Shown one piece after another: positions 42,001 through 51,472 of a stretch of DNA of 64,000 nucleotides. Every line of letters begins with the position of its first letter. The first letter of the stretch is position 1. The DNA lies in assembly GCA_012270975.1 (NCBI GenBank), contig JAAXHH010000011.1, positions 126,381 to 190,380 on the forward strand, given 5' to 3'. A program made the position numbers and the translations under genes. The notes beneath the pieces are model-generated. The model ran no database searches. It had not been told where the DNA came from and was given only the letters and a program-made list of their open reading frames with translations. The DNA comes from Candidatus Latescibacterota bacterium (GTDB taxonomy: Bacteria; JAAXHH01).

Positions 42001-43212
42001 TCAATCCTCCGGTCGCTCGCCGGCGGGCGCCATTTTCACCAGCCTGGGATCGAATCGGGCCACTACGTCCACCAGGTCGGCCTGCGCCGCCATCACTTCT
42101 TCGATGTTCTTGTATACGAAAGGGACTTCGTCGAGACCGGCGGACATGAGCGTGACGCCTTTCTCCCGAAGCATCCGGTTGGCGTCCTGCCAGTTCAGGC
42201 TCCGGACCGCCCGCTTCCGGCTCATTACACGGCCTGCGCCGTGTGCGGCCGAATTCATGGCCTCCCTGTTCCCCTTCCCGCGGACCACGAAGGCGGGACT
42301 CGCCATCGAGCCGGGTATGATGCCCAGGACGCCCGGGCCGGCCGGCGTGGCGCCTTTACGGTGCACGATCGCTTTCCGGTCCGGTCTACGGTCGGACTGG
42401 GCGGACTGGCCGGGGACGTCGATCCTTTCCTTCCACGCGAAGTTATGGTGATTCTCCAGGTCCAGCAAGACTTCCGCACCCAGGTGGCCGGCCATGTGCC
42501 GGTGTATGCAGGCGTGGTTGGCCTCCGCGTAGTCGCCCATTAGTTCCATGGCCGCCCAGTACTCCTGGCCGGGTTCGGTGTCCAGGTCCAGCCACGCCAG
42601 GTGCCGCTGTTCCCTGGGCAGTTCGGGGCGCAGGGACATGGCCAGCCGGCTGTAATGAGAGGCGACCATGGCACCCGTCCCCCGGCTACCGCTGTGGGAA
42701 AGCAGCGCCAGGTAGGTACCGATATCCAGCCCCTTTAGCGGTTCGTGCAGCGTCAGCTCACCGAATTCGACGAAATGGTTGCCGCTCCCGCTGGTACCCA
42801 ACTGACTCCAGGCCTTGTCCCTGGCCTTCCGGGTCACCGGAGAGACGGACCAGTTCCGGTCGAGGACCGGGTGGTTCCGGCGTTTCTTGAAACGGGCTCC
42901 CACGCCGAAGCGCGTCTCGGCTGAGATGGCCTTCTTCAGCCGGTCCTTACCCCGGTCATGCTGCAGCGTGTTCAGCGGCAGGTCCAGGACGGTCAGCTTC
43001 ATACGGCAGGCGATGTCGACGCCCACGGCGTAGGGAATGACCGCGTTGTCCGTGGCCAGCACGCCGCCGATGGGCAGGCCGTAACCCACGTGGGCGTCCG
43101 GCATCAGCGCGCCGGCCACGGCCACGGGCAGGGAACAGGCCCGTTCCATCTGTTGAACCGACTGCGCGTCCAGGTCGCGTCCCCATTGCCGGTATGGTAC
43201 GGGTTTTGCCAA
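42001..43212 (-). CDS. rtcB: RtcB-family RNA ligase
   Basis: A 403-residue protein of the RtcB family, which joins RNA 2',3'-cyclic phosphate or 3'-phosphate ends to 5'-OH ends using GTP and Mn2+. Visible motifs are DAHVGYGLPIGGV, the metal-binding Asp/Cys in GVDIACRM, GTSGSGNHFVE, HSGSRG, PGSMAS and the guanylylated His in AAHGAGRVMSR. GVDIACRM differs from the more common GVDIGCGM. No RtcA or RtcR gene accompanies it; instead it is directly upstream of an enolase-superfamily gene. Confidence 0.93.
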   Translation of the reverse strand: MAKPVPYRQWGRDLDAQSVQQMERACSLPVAVAGALMPDAHVGYGLPIGGVLATDNAVIPYAVGVDIACRMKLTVLDLPLNTLQHDRGKDRLKKAISAETRFGVGARFKKRRNHPVLDRNWSVSPVTRKARDKAWSQLGTSGSGNHFVEFGELTLHEPLKGLDIGTYLALLSHSGSRGTGAMVASHYSRLAMSLRPELPREQRHLAWLDLDTEPGQEYWAAMELMGDYAEANHACIHRHMAGHLGAEVLLDLENHHNFAWKERIDVPGQSAQSDRRPDRKAIVHRKGATPAGPGVLGIIPGSMASPAFVVRGKGNREAMNSAAHGAGRVMSRKRAVRSLNWQDANRMLREKGVTLMSAGLDEVPFVYKNIEEVMAAQADLVDVVARFDPRLVKMAPAGERPED

Positions 43213-43277
43213 TGAGCCAGCGTCCTCGTTACAGGGTTCGAGTCGAATGAGAAGCGAATTCGCACGGGCCCGGCGGA

Positions 43278-44168
43278 TCAGAAACCGATGATCTGCTGGC
43301 CGCTGAAGGTGAGCCGGTACATGAGCCGTTCATAGCGCGTATCGTCAAAGGGCGTCGGGGCGTGCAGCGTGCACCGGTTGTCCCAGACCACCAGGTCGCC
43401 CGGACGCCAACGGTGCATGTAGGTGAAATCCTCGCCCGTCGCGTGCGTCTGCAGATCGTCCAGCAGCGCCGAACCCTCCTCCACCGACATCCCTTCGACG
43501 GATTCTATGTGGCACAGAGGCAGGTAAAGCGACTTCCGTCCGGTCTCCGGATGCCGTGCGACCAGGGGCCGGACGATTGGAGGAAACTGCTCGAGCAGCG
43601 CCTCGCTGAGTGGCGGCCGGTGCGGATTCTTCTTTCTGAGCAGTTCGTTGAGGTGGTTGTAGGAATGGACGGTCCGGATGGAATCGATGCGTGCTTTGAC
43701 GTCGTCCGGCAGATCCTCATAGGCCGCGGCCATGCCCGCGAAGCCGGTCTCCCCGCCTTCCGGGGGCGTTCGGATGCAGAACAGGCAGGATCCGATCGGT
43801 TGGGGATGGCGGAAAGAATCGTCCATGTGCCACAGCAGCGGCGGCGGGTCCGCCTGGATGAAGAGCGAAGTGTACCTGCCGTTTTCCTTTGCGCTCCCGA
43901 TGCGCAGTATGTCGGGGAATCCAGGTACCAGGAATGCCGGATCGTATTTCTCATTGCCCTCGGGTGTTCCGAAGCGCTTCACGAACCGGCGGAGATGGGC
44001 GGGGTCGAGGTGGCCCTGGTCGCGTAAGACGATCAACCCGCCCGCTTCATGAAACGCGTCCATGGCTTCGTTGACCATGGCGTCATCGAGCCGCGCGAGG
44101 TTCAGGTCCCCTAGTTCGGCTCCGAAGCCGGATGGGGTCAGCGAAGTGTACTTGGATTTTGTGGTCAT
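43278..44168 (-). CDS. TauD/TfdA-family Fe(II)/2-oxoglutarate dioxygenase
   Basis: A 296-residue oxygenase. The iron ligands are His114 and Asp116 (LLWHMDDSF) and a distal His in DNRCTLHAPTPFD; an Arg in YERLMYRLTF would bind 2-oxoglutarate. The family hydroxylates taurine, 2,4-D and many other small acids, and the substrate here is unknown. It starts 73 bases after the DSD1-type gene and is followed by rtcB 65 bases later on the same strand. Confidence 0.9.
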   Translation of the reverse strand: MTTKSKYTSLTPSGFGAELGDLNLARLDDAMVNEAMDAFHEAGGLIVLRDQGHLDPAHLRRFVKRFGTPEGNEKYDPAFLVPGFPDILRIGSAKENGRYTSLFIQADPPPLLWHMDDSFRHPQPIGSCLFCIRTPPEGGETGFAGMAAAYEDLPDDVKARIDSIRTVHSYNHLNELLRKKNPHRPPLSEALLEQFPPIVRPLVARHPETGRKSLYLPLCHIESVEGMSVEEGSALLDDLQTHATGEDFTYMHRWRPGDLVVWDNRCTLHAPTPFDDTRYERLMYRLTFSGQQIIGF

Positions 44169-44241
44169 GCCGGATGCATTTCCGTTCCGATGATTCGAAC
44201 TGGCTGAAGCGTCGGTCTCGGTTCAGCGCACTCTCGTCAGT

Positions 44242-45330
44242 TCAGCGCAGTTTCCCACGACCGATGATGGGCCAGACCGTCTCGACGATCCCGTTACGGA
44301 TCCCGTAAAGGTGATCGTGGAGGAACAGAGTGACGTCGGTGTAAGCCACCATGAGGTCCAGCTTGTCTCCGACGGCGATCTCGTGATTCGGCCCGTTGAA
44401 GGTCACGGTCCCGTGTTCCGCGGACATGCGCACGCTCTCCACACCCTCGACACCGACCGGCATGGGCATGCCGAACCACGCGGGAACCGTCTTGAACCCG
44501 GCGTCCACAATCAGCCGGTTTGGTTCGGGGCGGCTCGTGACCGTCACGTGCACGAAGATGGCCGGATCGGTGCGAACCCCCCACAGGGTATACATAACGT
44601 CGTTGAAGATCGCGCCGCCCGCCTGGATCTCGGTAATCCCGTCCAGATCGGGGGTGACCGACAGCGTCCCGCTTCCTCCACCGCTCACGATGTCGCAGGG
44701 CAGCCCCTCGGCCCGGCAGCGCCGCGCGGAGTCCACGAGATCTCCCACCGCCCGCCTGATCTCCCCGTGTTTCCAGTCGGATTCTTCGTCCACGCAGGCA
44801 TGTCCCTCCCAGGCCATAACGCCCCGGAACCGCAGGCCGGGGGTGTGGTGGACCTTACGGGCGAGTTCCACGACCGGTTCGCCGGGCCGGACTCCGGCGC
44901 GTTCCATTCCCGTGTTCAGTTCGATGAGCACGCCGACTTCGACGCCGGTTTCGCGCGCGGTGTGGCCCAGGTCCTCCAGCGTGGCGTCGCTGTCGACGGC
45001 GACCTTCACGTCAGCCTCCTTGCAGAGATGGACCAGACGAGTATATTTTTGCGGTCCCACCACCTGGTTGGCGATCAGGATGTCCTCGATGCCGCCCGCG
45101 ACCATGACCTCGGCCTCGCCGAGCTTGGCGCAGGTGACCCCGATTGCGCCGGCCTTCAATAACCTGTGGGCGATTGCCGGAATCTTGACCCCCTTGATAT
45201 GTGGGCGCCAGTCCACGCCGGCCTTCTTCAGCCGCTGTCCCACGGTACGGATGTTGTCCTCGAGACGGTCCAGGTCTACCCATAGCACCGGGGTATCCAG
45301 GTCCTCCTTGCGCAATCCGATCTCGTCCAA
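44242..45330 (-). CDS. DSD1-type PLP enzyme (D-threonine aldolase/D-serine dehydratase-like)
   Basis: A 362-residue fold-type III PLP protein. The N-terminal alanine-racemase-like barrel has LDTPVLWVDLDRLEDN and the PLP lysine in RPHIKGVK. The C-terminal beta domain with SAEHGTVTF and LHDHLYGIRNG carries the His-rich metal site found in D-threonine aldolases and eukaryotic-type D-serine dehydratases. Activity on a beta-hydroxy D-amino acid is likely, with the exact substrate unknown. The start is TTG 45330, nine bases after GAGGGG. It heads the minus-strand run that includes TauD and rtcB. Confidence 0.87.
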   Translation of the reverse strand: MDEIGLRKEDLDTPVLWVDLDRLEDNIRTVGQRLKKAGVDWRPHIKGVKIPAIAHRLLKAGAIGVTCAKLGEAEVMVAGGIEDILIANQVVGPQKYTRLVHLCKEADVKVAVDSDATLEDLGHTARETGVEVGVLIELNTGMERAGVRPGEPVVELARKVHHTPGLRFRGVMAWEGHACVDEESDWKHGEIRRAVGDLVDSARRCRAEGLPCDIVSGGGSGTLSVTPDLDGITEIQAGGAIFNDVMYTLWGVRTDPAIFVHVTVTSRPEPNRLIVDAGFKTVPAWFGMPMPVGVEGVESVRMSAEHGTVTFNGPNHEIAVGDKLDLMVAYTDVTLFLHDHLYGIRNGIVETVWPIIGRGKLR

Positions 45331-45535
45331 AGTTTATTCCCCTCTTATGGCCTTCGTGAGCGGTGCGTCTCATCGATCGCCGGGCCAGTGGCTGTCTCCG
45401 GCAGATAAGGGCTAAAAAAGACAAATCGATCGAGAGTTCAATGATTTTACAGACTATTCATTGTGTACCACCTCGGCAACGCTCGGTCAAGGGCGATTAA
45501 CGTCCCTGTGCCCCATCCAATCGCAGGAGGACATC

Positions 45536-45751
45536 ATGGAAATAGCGGGACTGTTGATTCAACCGGCCGTCTTGCTGGCGGCCTTCGTCTTCTTCTGGCG
45601 GGAAGCCAAGGCAGGGCGCCAGGAGCTAAGGGCCGAATTGAAGGCCGAGATGCAGAACATGGAAACCCGTATTCGGGAAGATATAGGGAAGTTAGAGCAC
45701 CGGATCGCCCGAATTGAAGATCTCATGCTCAGTCAGCGTCATACTTCGTAA
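45536..45751 (+). CDS. Small membrane-anchored coiled-coil protein, unknown function
   Basis: A 71-residue protein with one N-terminal transmembrane segment (GLLIQPAVLLAAFVFFW, about residues 4-20) followed by a charged helix rich in Glu, Lys and Arg with heptad-like spacing (about 25-65). GCAGGAGGA lies just upstream of the ATG, a strong site, so it is probably real although short. I do not recognise a family. It stands alone between two minus-strand genes. Confidence 0.65.
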   Translation: MEIAGLLIQPAVLLAAFVFFWREAKAGRQELRAELKAEMQNMETRIREDIGKLEHRIARIEDLMLSQRHTS

Positions 45752-45800
45752 CCAATTCACAAAAACTGGATTTCGCCGATACTCTTCCTTCTGTCACGGT

Positions 45801-47257
45801 TCATCCCGCGTACCTGACATCTTTGAAAGGGGACACCAGCGGTTCTTCAGGACAGTGCAGCCGGCCGTTCACCACCCAACCACAGTCTCGTGCCTCGAGC
45901 TCCGCCACGAGATATCCTTCCCACTTTTCTATTTCCTTTTCATAGGCCGGATCGTCCACCAGGTTGCGGCATTCGCCGGGGTCCTCATCGAGGTCGAAGA
46001 ACTGCTTCTGATCGATGCGTGGCAGCCAGATGAACTTCCGGTGCCCGTCCGTCACGTACTGCATTTCCTGTTCAGGGGCGTAGCACCAGCAGTGCTCGCC
46101 GTGAATAAAGTCCCGCCAGCCGTCGGTTGTGCCCCGCATCAGCGGAAGGAGGCTGCTGCCCGTCACCGTGGGCGGTACGTCCACGCCGGCCGCGTCCAGG
46201 ATCGTCGGCATGATGTCGCGAAGTTCGGTTACGCCGTCGGCGACGGGCGAGATCACCCGTTCGCCCCAGGCAGCCGGGGGACATACGATAAGCGGTATCC
46301 TCGCGCTGCCCTCGTAGGCGTAGGTCTTGCGCCAGAGATGGTGATCGCCCACCATGTCGCCGTGGTCGGATGTGAAGATCACCCAGGTGTTGCTCCAGGT
46401 CTCCGGGTCATGGCGTTCCATCCAGTTCTTGAGTCGGCCGATCTGGGTGTCGATGAATGAGATCTCCCCGTAATACCCGGACCTGCCGCGATGTATGCGC
46501 GAGGCCGACAGCTTACTGTGCCAGGCGTTGACGTCCTTGGCGTCGAAAGGCACGTCGTGCATGTCCGTCCAATCGCCGATGTACGGCGACGGAGTTTCCC
46601 GCTCGTGGTACAGGTTGAAGTACCAGGCGGGCGGCACGTACGGCGAATGGGGACGGGCGAAGCTGATGTTGAGGAAGAAGGGTCTGGAACGATCCCGCCC
46701 CGTGATGTAGTGGATCGCCCGGCTCATGGTCCAGGCCGTCGGATGGAGATACTCTTCCGTATGCCAGGGACGCCCGATCCACGAATTCCAGTTGACCCCG
46801 TGATCGTCCGGCGTAATGTCCCGTTTTTTCTCCCGGTCGAACCACTGGCGGTACTCGTCCCGCAAGCCTTCGGCGATCAGCCGGCCGGATTCGTCCAATT
46901 CCGCCGACTGAAAACCCATGTCCGCGCGCTGCGGCGTGAAGTGCCCCTTTCCGACCAGGTGGGTGGCATATCCGGCATCCGCGAGCGTCCGGCCAGGGTA
47001 TGGGGGAAGTCGTTGGGTATCGGTCCCTGTCCCCGTCCCATCCCAAGGACGCCCGTGTGCCACTGGTCCATGCCGGTCATCACGGTCGAACGGGCGGGAA
47101 TGCAGGATGGGACCGCTGTGTAGGCGTGGGGAAACCGCGTCCCCCGTGCGGCCAGGTGATCCAGATTGGGGGTTTCCACCACCGGATGGCCGTCGCAGCT
47201 CATACAGTCGCCGCGCATCTGGTCCGCCATGATGAATATGACGTTGGGACGGGACAT
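45801..47257 (-). pseudogene. Formylglycine-dependent sulfatase split by a one-base frameshift
   Basis: The start (ATG 47257) gives SRPNVIFIMADQMRGD and the active-site SCIPARSTVMTG, where Cys52 would become formylglycine. After PNDFPHTLA, near 46990, similarity moves to another frame (TLADAGYATHLVGKGHF) and runs to the stop at 45801 with the metal-binding FTSDHGDMVGDHHLW. Adding one base in the CCGG/GGCC run at about 46989-46995 restores one frame of about 485 residues, a normal sulfatase length. Such enzymes cut sulfate esters, often from polysaccharides. The break is either a true mutation or a sequencing or assembly error. No maturation (FGE) gene lies nearby. Confidence 0.85.
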
Positions 47258-47493
47258 GGTTTCCTGCTCCTGGACGATGCAGACACCTGATTTTGAGCTG
47301 GTCGAAATAGGAATCATAACTTACTCGCCCGGTATCCACTGTCAAGATTTGAAGTCCTCCTGGCATCACGGGAGACGACCTGCGTCAAGCCGTTTATACC
47401 CTTGACATTGGGGCGGTCTGCTCCACATTTCATGCAGGGCAGGACCTTCGATGTTCGAGACCTCAAGATCCCGTCAAAGGAGGCATGCGCTCC

Positions 47494-48711
47494 ATGGCTG
47501 CGCGTTACAAACCTATCACCGATGAAGAGCGGGCATACTGGGCGGACATCCGGCGCCAGTTCTACCTCGAGGACGGCGTGACTTTCCTCCAGGGCGGCTC
47601 GGTGGGCCCATCGGCGAGACCCGTCATCGAGCAGGTGATCGAGTGGCTGCGGCAGGTAGAGGCGAACCCGCTGCGAAACCAGGGCGGCAGTATCATGGGG
47701 CCCCTGGTCGAGTCGGCCCGCGCGAAGGTCGCCGATTTCACCGGGGCTTCCGCGAAAAACGTGGCCCTGGTACTCAACACCACGATGGGCATGAACGTTC
47801 CCGCCCGCGGGTTGCCCCTGCAGCCCGGCGGTGAGGTGTTGATGAGCGACCAGGAATACCCCTCCGTCCAGCGCATGTGGGAACACATGGCGAAGACGCA
47901 GCACGTCCTGATCCGGAAGGTTCCCCTGCCGACCCCACCCGAAACACCGGGGGAGATCGTCGACGCCTTCGCCGCCCGTATCACGCCACGTACCCAGGTC
48001 GTGGTCTTCTCCCACGTCTACTGCACCACGGGCCTTGTGGCGCCGGTTGATGAACTGACCGCCCTGGCTCATAGTCACGGCGCCGTGGCCGTAGTGGACG
48101 GCGCCCATGCGGTCGGCATGGTGCCGGTAGACATCGAAGCCTGGGGATGCGATTTCTACGCCAGCAGTACCCACAAGTGGCTGCTGGCGCCCAAGGGGAC
48201 GGGCATCTGCTATGTCGCGGATCCGTATCTGAGTGCACTGCCGGCGCCCATCCTGGGATACAATACCGCGCCGTACGGCCGTGCCGGAAGGTTTGACGTG
48301 ACGGGGACGCACGACATGACGCACTTCGCCGGTCTGGGCGCCGCCATCGATTATCAACTGGGCATCGGGTGGGAAGACCGGATCAGGCCCTATTGCCTCG
48401 ACCTGGCCAGGTATTTGCGCGAACTGGTCACGACAGAGATCGAAGGCGCCCGCATGACCGTGCCTCCCGGGCCCGAAATGTCCGGGTTCCTGACTTCTTT
48501 TACCATCGATGGCTGCGATCTCGGCAAGGTCGTTCAACTCATGTGGGAGGAGTATCGCATACAGATCGCCGCCACGCGGGCCGGCCATCTGCCCGTCTTC
48601 CGCATATCCACGCACTTCTACGACAGTTACGAGGATATCGATCGGTTCATCGATGCGTTGAAGCAGGTACTCGCCACCCGGCGAGACGAGCTGTTCGAAG
48701 AAGAGGAATAG
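47494..48711 (+). CDS. Class V aminotransferase-fold PLP enzyme (cysteine desulfurase/isopenicillin-N epimerase-like)
   Basis: A 405-residue fold-type I PLP enzyme. The PLP lysine is in SSTHKWLLAPKG, preceded by the Asp/His region VVDGAHAVGM, both typical of class V. The N-terminal FLQGGSVGPSARPV binds substrate. No conserved SufS-type active-site Cys loop is obvious, so it is more like epimerase or lyase members than an Fe-S cysteine desulfurase. An ATG at 47485 sits one base from the AGGAGG, so I prefer ATG 47494. The next gene is a helicase without clear link. Confidence 0.87.
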   Translation: MAARYKPITDEERAYWADIRRQFYLEDGVTFLQGGSVGPSARPVIEQVIEWLRQVEANPLRNQGGSIMGPLVESARAKVADFTGASAKNVALVLNTTMGMNVPARGLPLQPGGEVLMSDQEYPSVQRMWEHMAKTQHVLIRKVPLPTPPETPGEIVDAFAARITPRTQVVVFSHVYCTTGLVAPVDELTALAHSHGAVAVVDGAHAVGMVPVDIEAWGCDFYASSTHKWLLAPKGTGICYVADPYLSALPAPILGYNTAPYGRAGRFDVTGTHDMTHFAGLGAAIDYQLGIGWEDRIRPYCLDLARYLRELVTTEIEGARMTVPPGPEMSGFLTSFTIDGCDLGKVVQLMWEEYRIQIAATRAGHLPVFRISTHFYDSYEDIDRFIDALKQVLATRRDELFEEEE

Positions 48712-48759
48712 GCTGCAGGATCCATCCCCGCTTGCCGCCGCGTGTAAGGTTCCGAACCC

Positions 48760-50148
48760 ATGCTCAGACTCGAATTCGACCGCGGGACCATCCTCGTGCA
48801 CGGCGACCGGGACCAGGTGGCCGAGCTGTCCTTGCCCGGTTGCGCGTTTGACCAGCGGGTGGCCCTGTACCGCGCTCCGGCGCGGCATTACCGCGAGATC
48901 ATCACGTTGCTCGCCGATCGGGACATCCCGTACCGGGACGACGCCCGCTCCTACGAGAAACTCGACCTTTCCCTCCAGTCGGACCGGTCCCCCTTTCCCT
49001 ACCAGCAGGAAGCCGTAGACGCCTGGTGGAAGGCCGGAGGCCGTGGCGTGGTCGTGTTGCCGACCGGGTCGGGCAAGACTTTCGTCGCCCTCATGTCCAT
49101 GGCCCGCGTCCAGCGCAGTACGCTGGTGGTCGTTCCCACCATCGACCTGATGCAACAGTGGTACGGCGTGATCTCCAGCCAGTTCGACGTTGAAGTGGGC
49201 CTGATCGGCGGGGGCTATTACGACATCGAACCGGTCACGGTGTCCACCTACGATTCGGCGTACCTGCACATGGAGCGGCTCGGTCACCAGTTCGGACTGG
49301 TGATTTTCGACGAATGCCACCACTTGCCCGGACCGTCCTACCTTATGACAGCGGACCTGTCGCTGGCACCGTACCGCCTCGGGCTGACGGCTACCCTCGA
49401 GCGGGAGGACGGCGCGGAACACCTGTTGAGGGACGCGGTCGGGGAGACGGTCTACCGCCAGGAGATCCGATCTCTGAGCGGGGCGTATCTGTCCGGCTAT
49501 GAGACGATCAAGATCAACGTCCGCCTTTCACCGGAAGAGCGGGTCGAGTACCAGGAGGAACGGGATATCTACCGTGCCTTCCTGGACCGGCACCGGATCT
49601 CGTTGTCCGGTCCCAATGGGTGGGTCCGTTTCCTGTCGGCGACGTCCCGCAGCGAAGAAGGGCGCCGGGCCTTCACGGCCTACCGTACCCAGAAGGCCAT
49701 CGCCCAGGGTTCGCAGGCCAAGCTGCGCGTCCTGGAACGGCTGATCCGGCAGCACCGCCGTGACCGCATGCTCATCTTCACCAGCGACAACGAAACGGTA
49801 TACCGGATCTCGCGCCGGTTCCTCGTTCCCGCCATCACGCACCAGACCAAGATAAAGGAGCGCCGGGAAATCCTGGCGGCGTTCAACGCCGGCGATTATC
49901 CCTTCCTGGTCACCTCCCGCGTGCTGAACGAAGGGGTGGACGTCCCCGAAGCCAACGTGGCCGTGGTGCTGTCCGGTTCCGGCAGCGTAAGGGAACACGT
50001 ACAGCGTCTCGGCCGGATCCTCCGGCGCGTCGAGGGAAAGCACGCGGTTCTATATGAACTCGTGGCCGAACGGACGGGCGAGGAGTACGCGAGTACCCGA
50101 CGGAGACAGCACAGCGCATACCGGAAAAGCGCGGCAGGGAGGCGGTGA
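48760..50148 (+). CDS. XPB-type SF2 DNA helicase (archaeal/bacterial Rad25-like)
   Basis: A 462-residue helicase related to the TFIIH subunit XPB. The N-terminal damage-recognition-like region is followed by motif I LPTGSGKT (about residue 105), motif II DECHH, motif III with the XPB-specific RED residues (TATLEREDG), and motif VI QRLGRILRR. It opens DNA during nucleotide excision repair or related repair. AAGG precedes the ATG. Its stop is one base from the start of the Bax1-like nuclease, the known partner of archaeal XPB, which strongly supports the call. Confidence 0.92.
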   Translation: MLRLEFDRGTILVHGDRDQVAELSLPGCAFDQRVALYRAPARHYREIITLLADRDIPYRDDARSYEKLDLSLQSDRSPFPYQQEAVDAWWKAGGRGVVVLPTGSGKTFVALMSMARVQRSTLVVVPTIDLMQQWYGVISSQFDVEVGLIGGGYYDIEPVTVSTYDSAYLHMERLGHQFGLVIFDECHHLPGPSYLMTADLSLAPYRLGLTATLEREDGAEHLLRDAVGETVYRQEIRSLSGAYLSGYETIKINVRLSPEERVEYQEERDIYRAFLDRHRISLSGPNGWVRFLSATSRSEEGRRAFTAYRTQKAIAQGSQAKLRVLERLIRQHRRDRMLIFTSDNETVYRISRRFLVPAITHQTKIKERREILAAFNAGDYPFLVTSRVLNEGVDVPEANVAVVLSGSGSVREHVQRLGRILRRVEGKHAVLYELVAERTGEEYASTRRRQHSAYRKSAAGRR

Positions 50149-50149
50149 C

Positions 50150-51403
50150 ATGCTTACGGGCGACCTGCTCCGTGTCCGGTTTCGCAAGGGCGAGATCCAT
50201 CTTCCCTATATCGATGAACTGGACCGGGATCACCTCGGGGTGGCCGAAACGCTGATCCGCATCTTCGCGTGCCATGAAGGCGGGACCCGGCAGGAACTCG
50301 ACGAGGAGCTGACGGATACGACGGGCGCCGGGACGGAGTTCCTTTTTCACCGCGGACTAAGCAAGCTGCTGAAGGATCGCTGCACGTTCGCGTCCGCGTC
50401 GCCCGTAGATCCGGTGGAACTACGCCGGCGGATCTTCGAAGGCGCGGCCACGGCGTACCGGGACACGGAGCAGGTCCGCATCGACAGGGAAGCCATTCTG
50501 ACCGAAGCGGCAAAGTCGGCCGCCATAGGCGCGGAGGCCGTAGAAGGCGCCTTCTACGCCGATCTCAGGGAGGCCGAGCGGCTGGAATCTTTCAAGCCCT
50601 GCACCGCCGAATGGCTTCTGAGCCGGTATAACGTCGCCCTCGCGCAGGCCGTCCTGCTCAGGGCATCGGAACTGGACCTGTACATCGCAGGGGAAAGTCC
50701 GGCCCGCTACCGGGATCTTTTCCGGAAGCTAAAATTCTTCCGGCTCCTCCACGAGATCCGACAGACGGGACCGGGGGAATATCACATACGCATAGGCGGC
50801 CCCATGTCGCTCTTCAAGTCGTCCCAGCGCTACGGTCTGCAGATCGCCCAGTTTCTCCCCGCGGTCCTGCACTGCGAGCACTGGCGTGTCTCCGCTTCCG
50901 TCGTATGGGGCGCCCGTCGCCGGAAGGGGGTGTTTCGCCTGACCGCCGAAACGGGCCTGAAACCGATCGGTCCTTCCGCGGGCCAGTGGGTACCCGAGGA
51001 GGTGGTATGGCTCGAAGAGCGCTTCGCCCGGTTGAATTCGGCCTGGCACGTGGAAAAGGGGTCGGAAATCGTCGATCTCGGCGGTCAGGGCGTGCTGGTA
51101 CCCGACTACATTTTCACCCACCATCCCACCGGCCTGCGAGTGTACTTGGACTTTCTCGGATTCTGGCGCTCCAGCGGAGTGCGGACGCGCCTGGACCTGC
51201 TGGGCAGGTACGGTCCCCCCAACATAATCCTGGCGATTTCCGCGGAACTGGGCGTGGATGAGGAGGCATCGACCGAAATTACCGGCGAGATCTATGCATA
51301 TCGGCGAACGCCCGTGGCCCGCGATATCCTCGGCATACTTGACGCCATGGTGGATAGGGCCTCCGGCGGATCACCGGAGAACTTGAGTCTGTTCGATGCG
51401 TAG
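50150..51403 (+). CDS. Bax1-like XPB-associated nuclease (DUF790 family)
   Basis: A 417-residue protein of the DUF790/Bax1 family, the structure-specific endonuclease that partners XPB helicase in archaea. The N terminus MLTGDLLRVRFRKGEIHLPYI and the FKPCTAEWLLSRYNVALAQA segment are diagnostic. The C-terminal restriction-endonuclease-like core shows VPDYIFTH and VYLDFLGFW, with Asp residues likely to bind metal. GGGAGG precedes ATG 50150. Tight coupling with the helicase implies a two-protein unwinding and incision machine alongside UvrABC. Confidence 0.92.
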   Translation: MLTGDLLRVRFRKGEIHLPYIDELDRDHLGVAETLIRIFACHEGGTRQELDEELTDTTGAGTEFLFHRGLSKLLKDRCTFASASPVDPVELRRRIFEGAATAYRDTEQVRIDREAILTEAAKSAAIGAEAVEGAFYADLREAERLESFKPCTAEWLLSRYNVALAQAVLLRASELDLYIAGESPARYRDLFRKLKFFRLLHEIRQTGPGEYHIRIGGPMSLFKSSQRYGLQIAQFLPAVLHCEHWRVSASVVWGARRRKGVFRLTAETGLKPIGPSAGQWVPEEVVWLEERFARLNSAWHVEKGSEIVDLGGQGVLVPDYIFTHHPTGLRVYLDFLGFWRSSGVRTRLDLLGRYGPPNIILAISAELGVDEEASTEITGEIYAYRRTPVARDILGILDAMVDRASGGSPENLSLFDA

Positions 51404-51472
51404 GCGGCAGTGCGACCCGTGAGCGGTATAAATGGGTTGATCTGACTGGCCGCCGCGGCGTAGGTTATAGCC

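Noticed and set aside
45439..45463. CAATGA/TCATTG inverted repeat upstream of the small coiled-coil protein
   Set aside because: Arms of six bases with a 13-base gap are expected by chance in this AT-richer spacer.
47314..47346. Minus-strand TTGACA and TATGAT as promoter of the sulfatase gene
   Set aside because: Spacing is 21 bp; kept only as a possibility.
47314..49422. Long minus-strand open frame opposite the class V PLP enzyme and XPB genes
   Set aside because: Antisense shadow; peptide rich in His, Gly and Arg with no family pattern.
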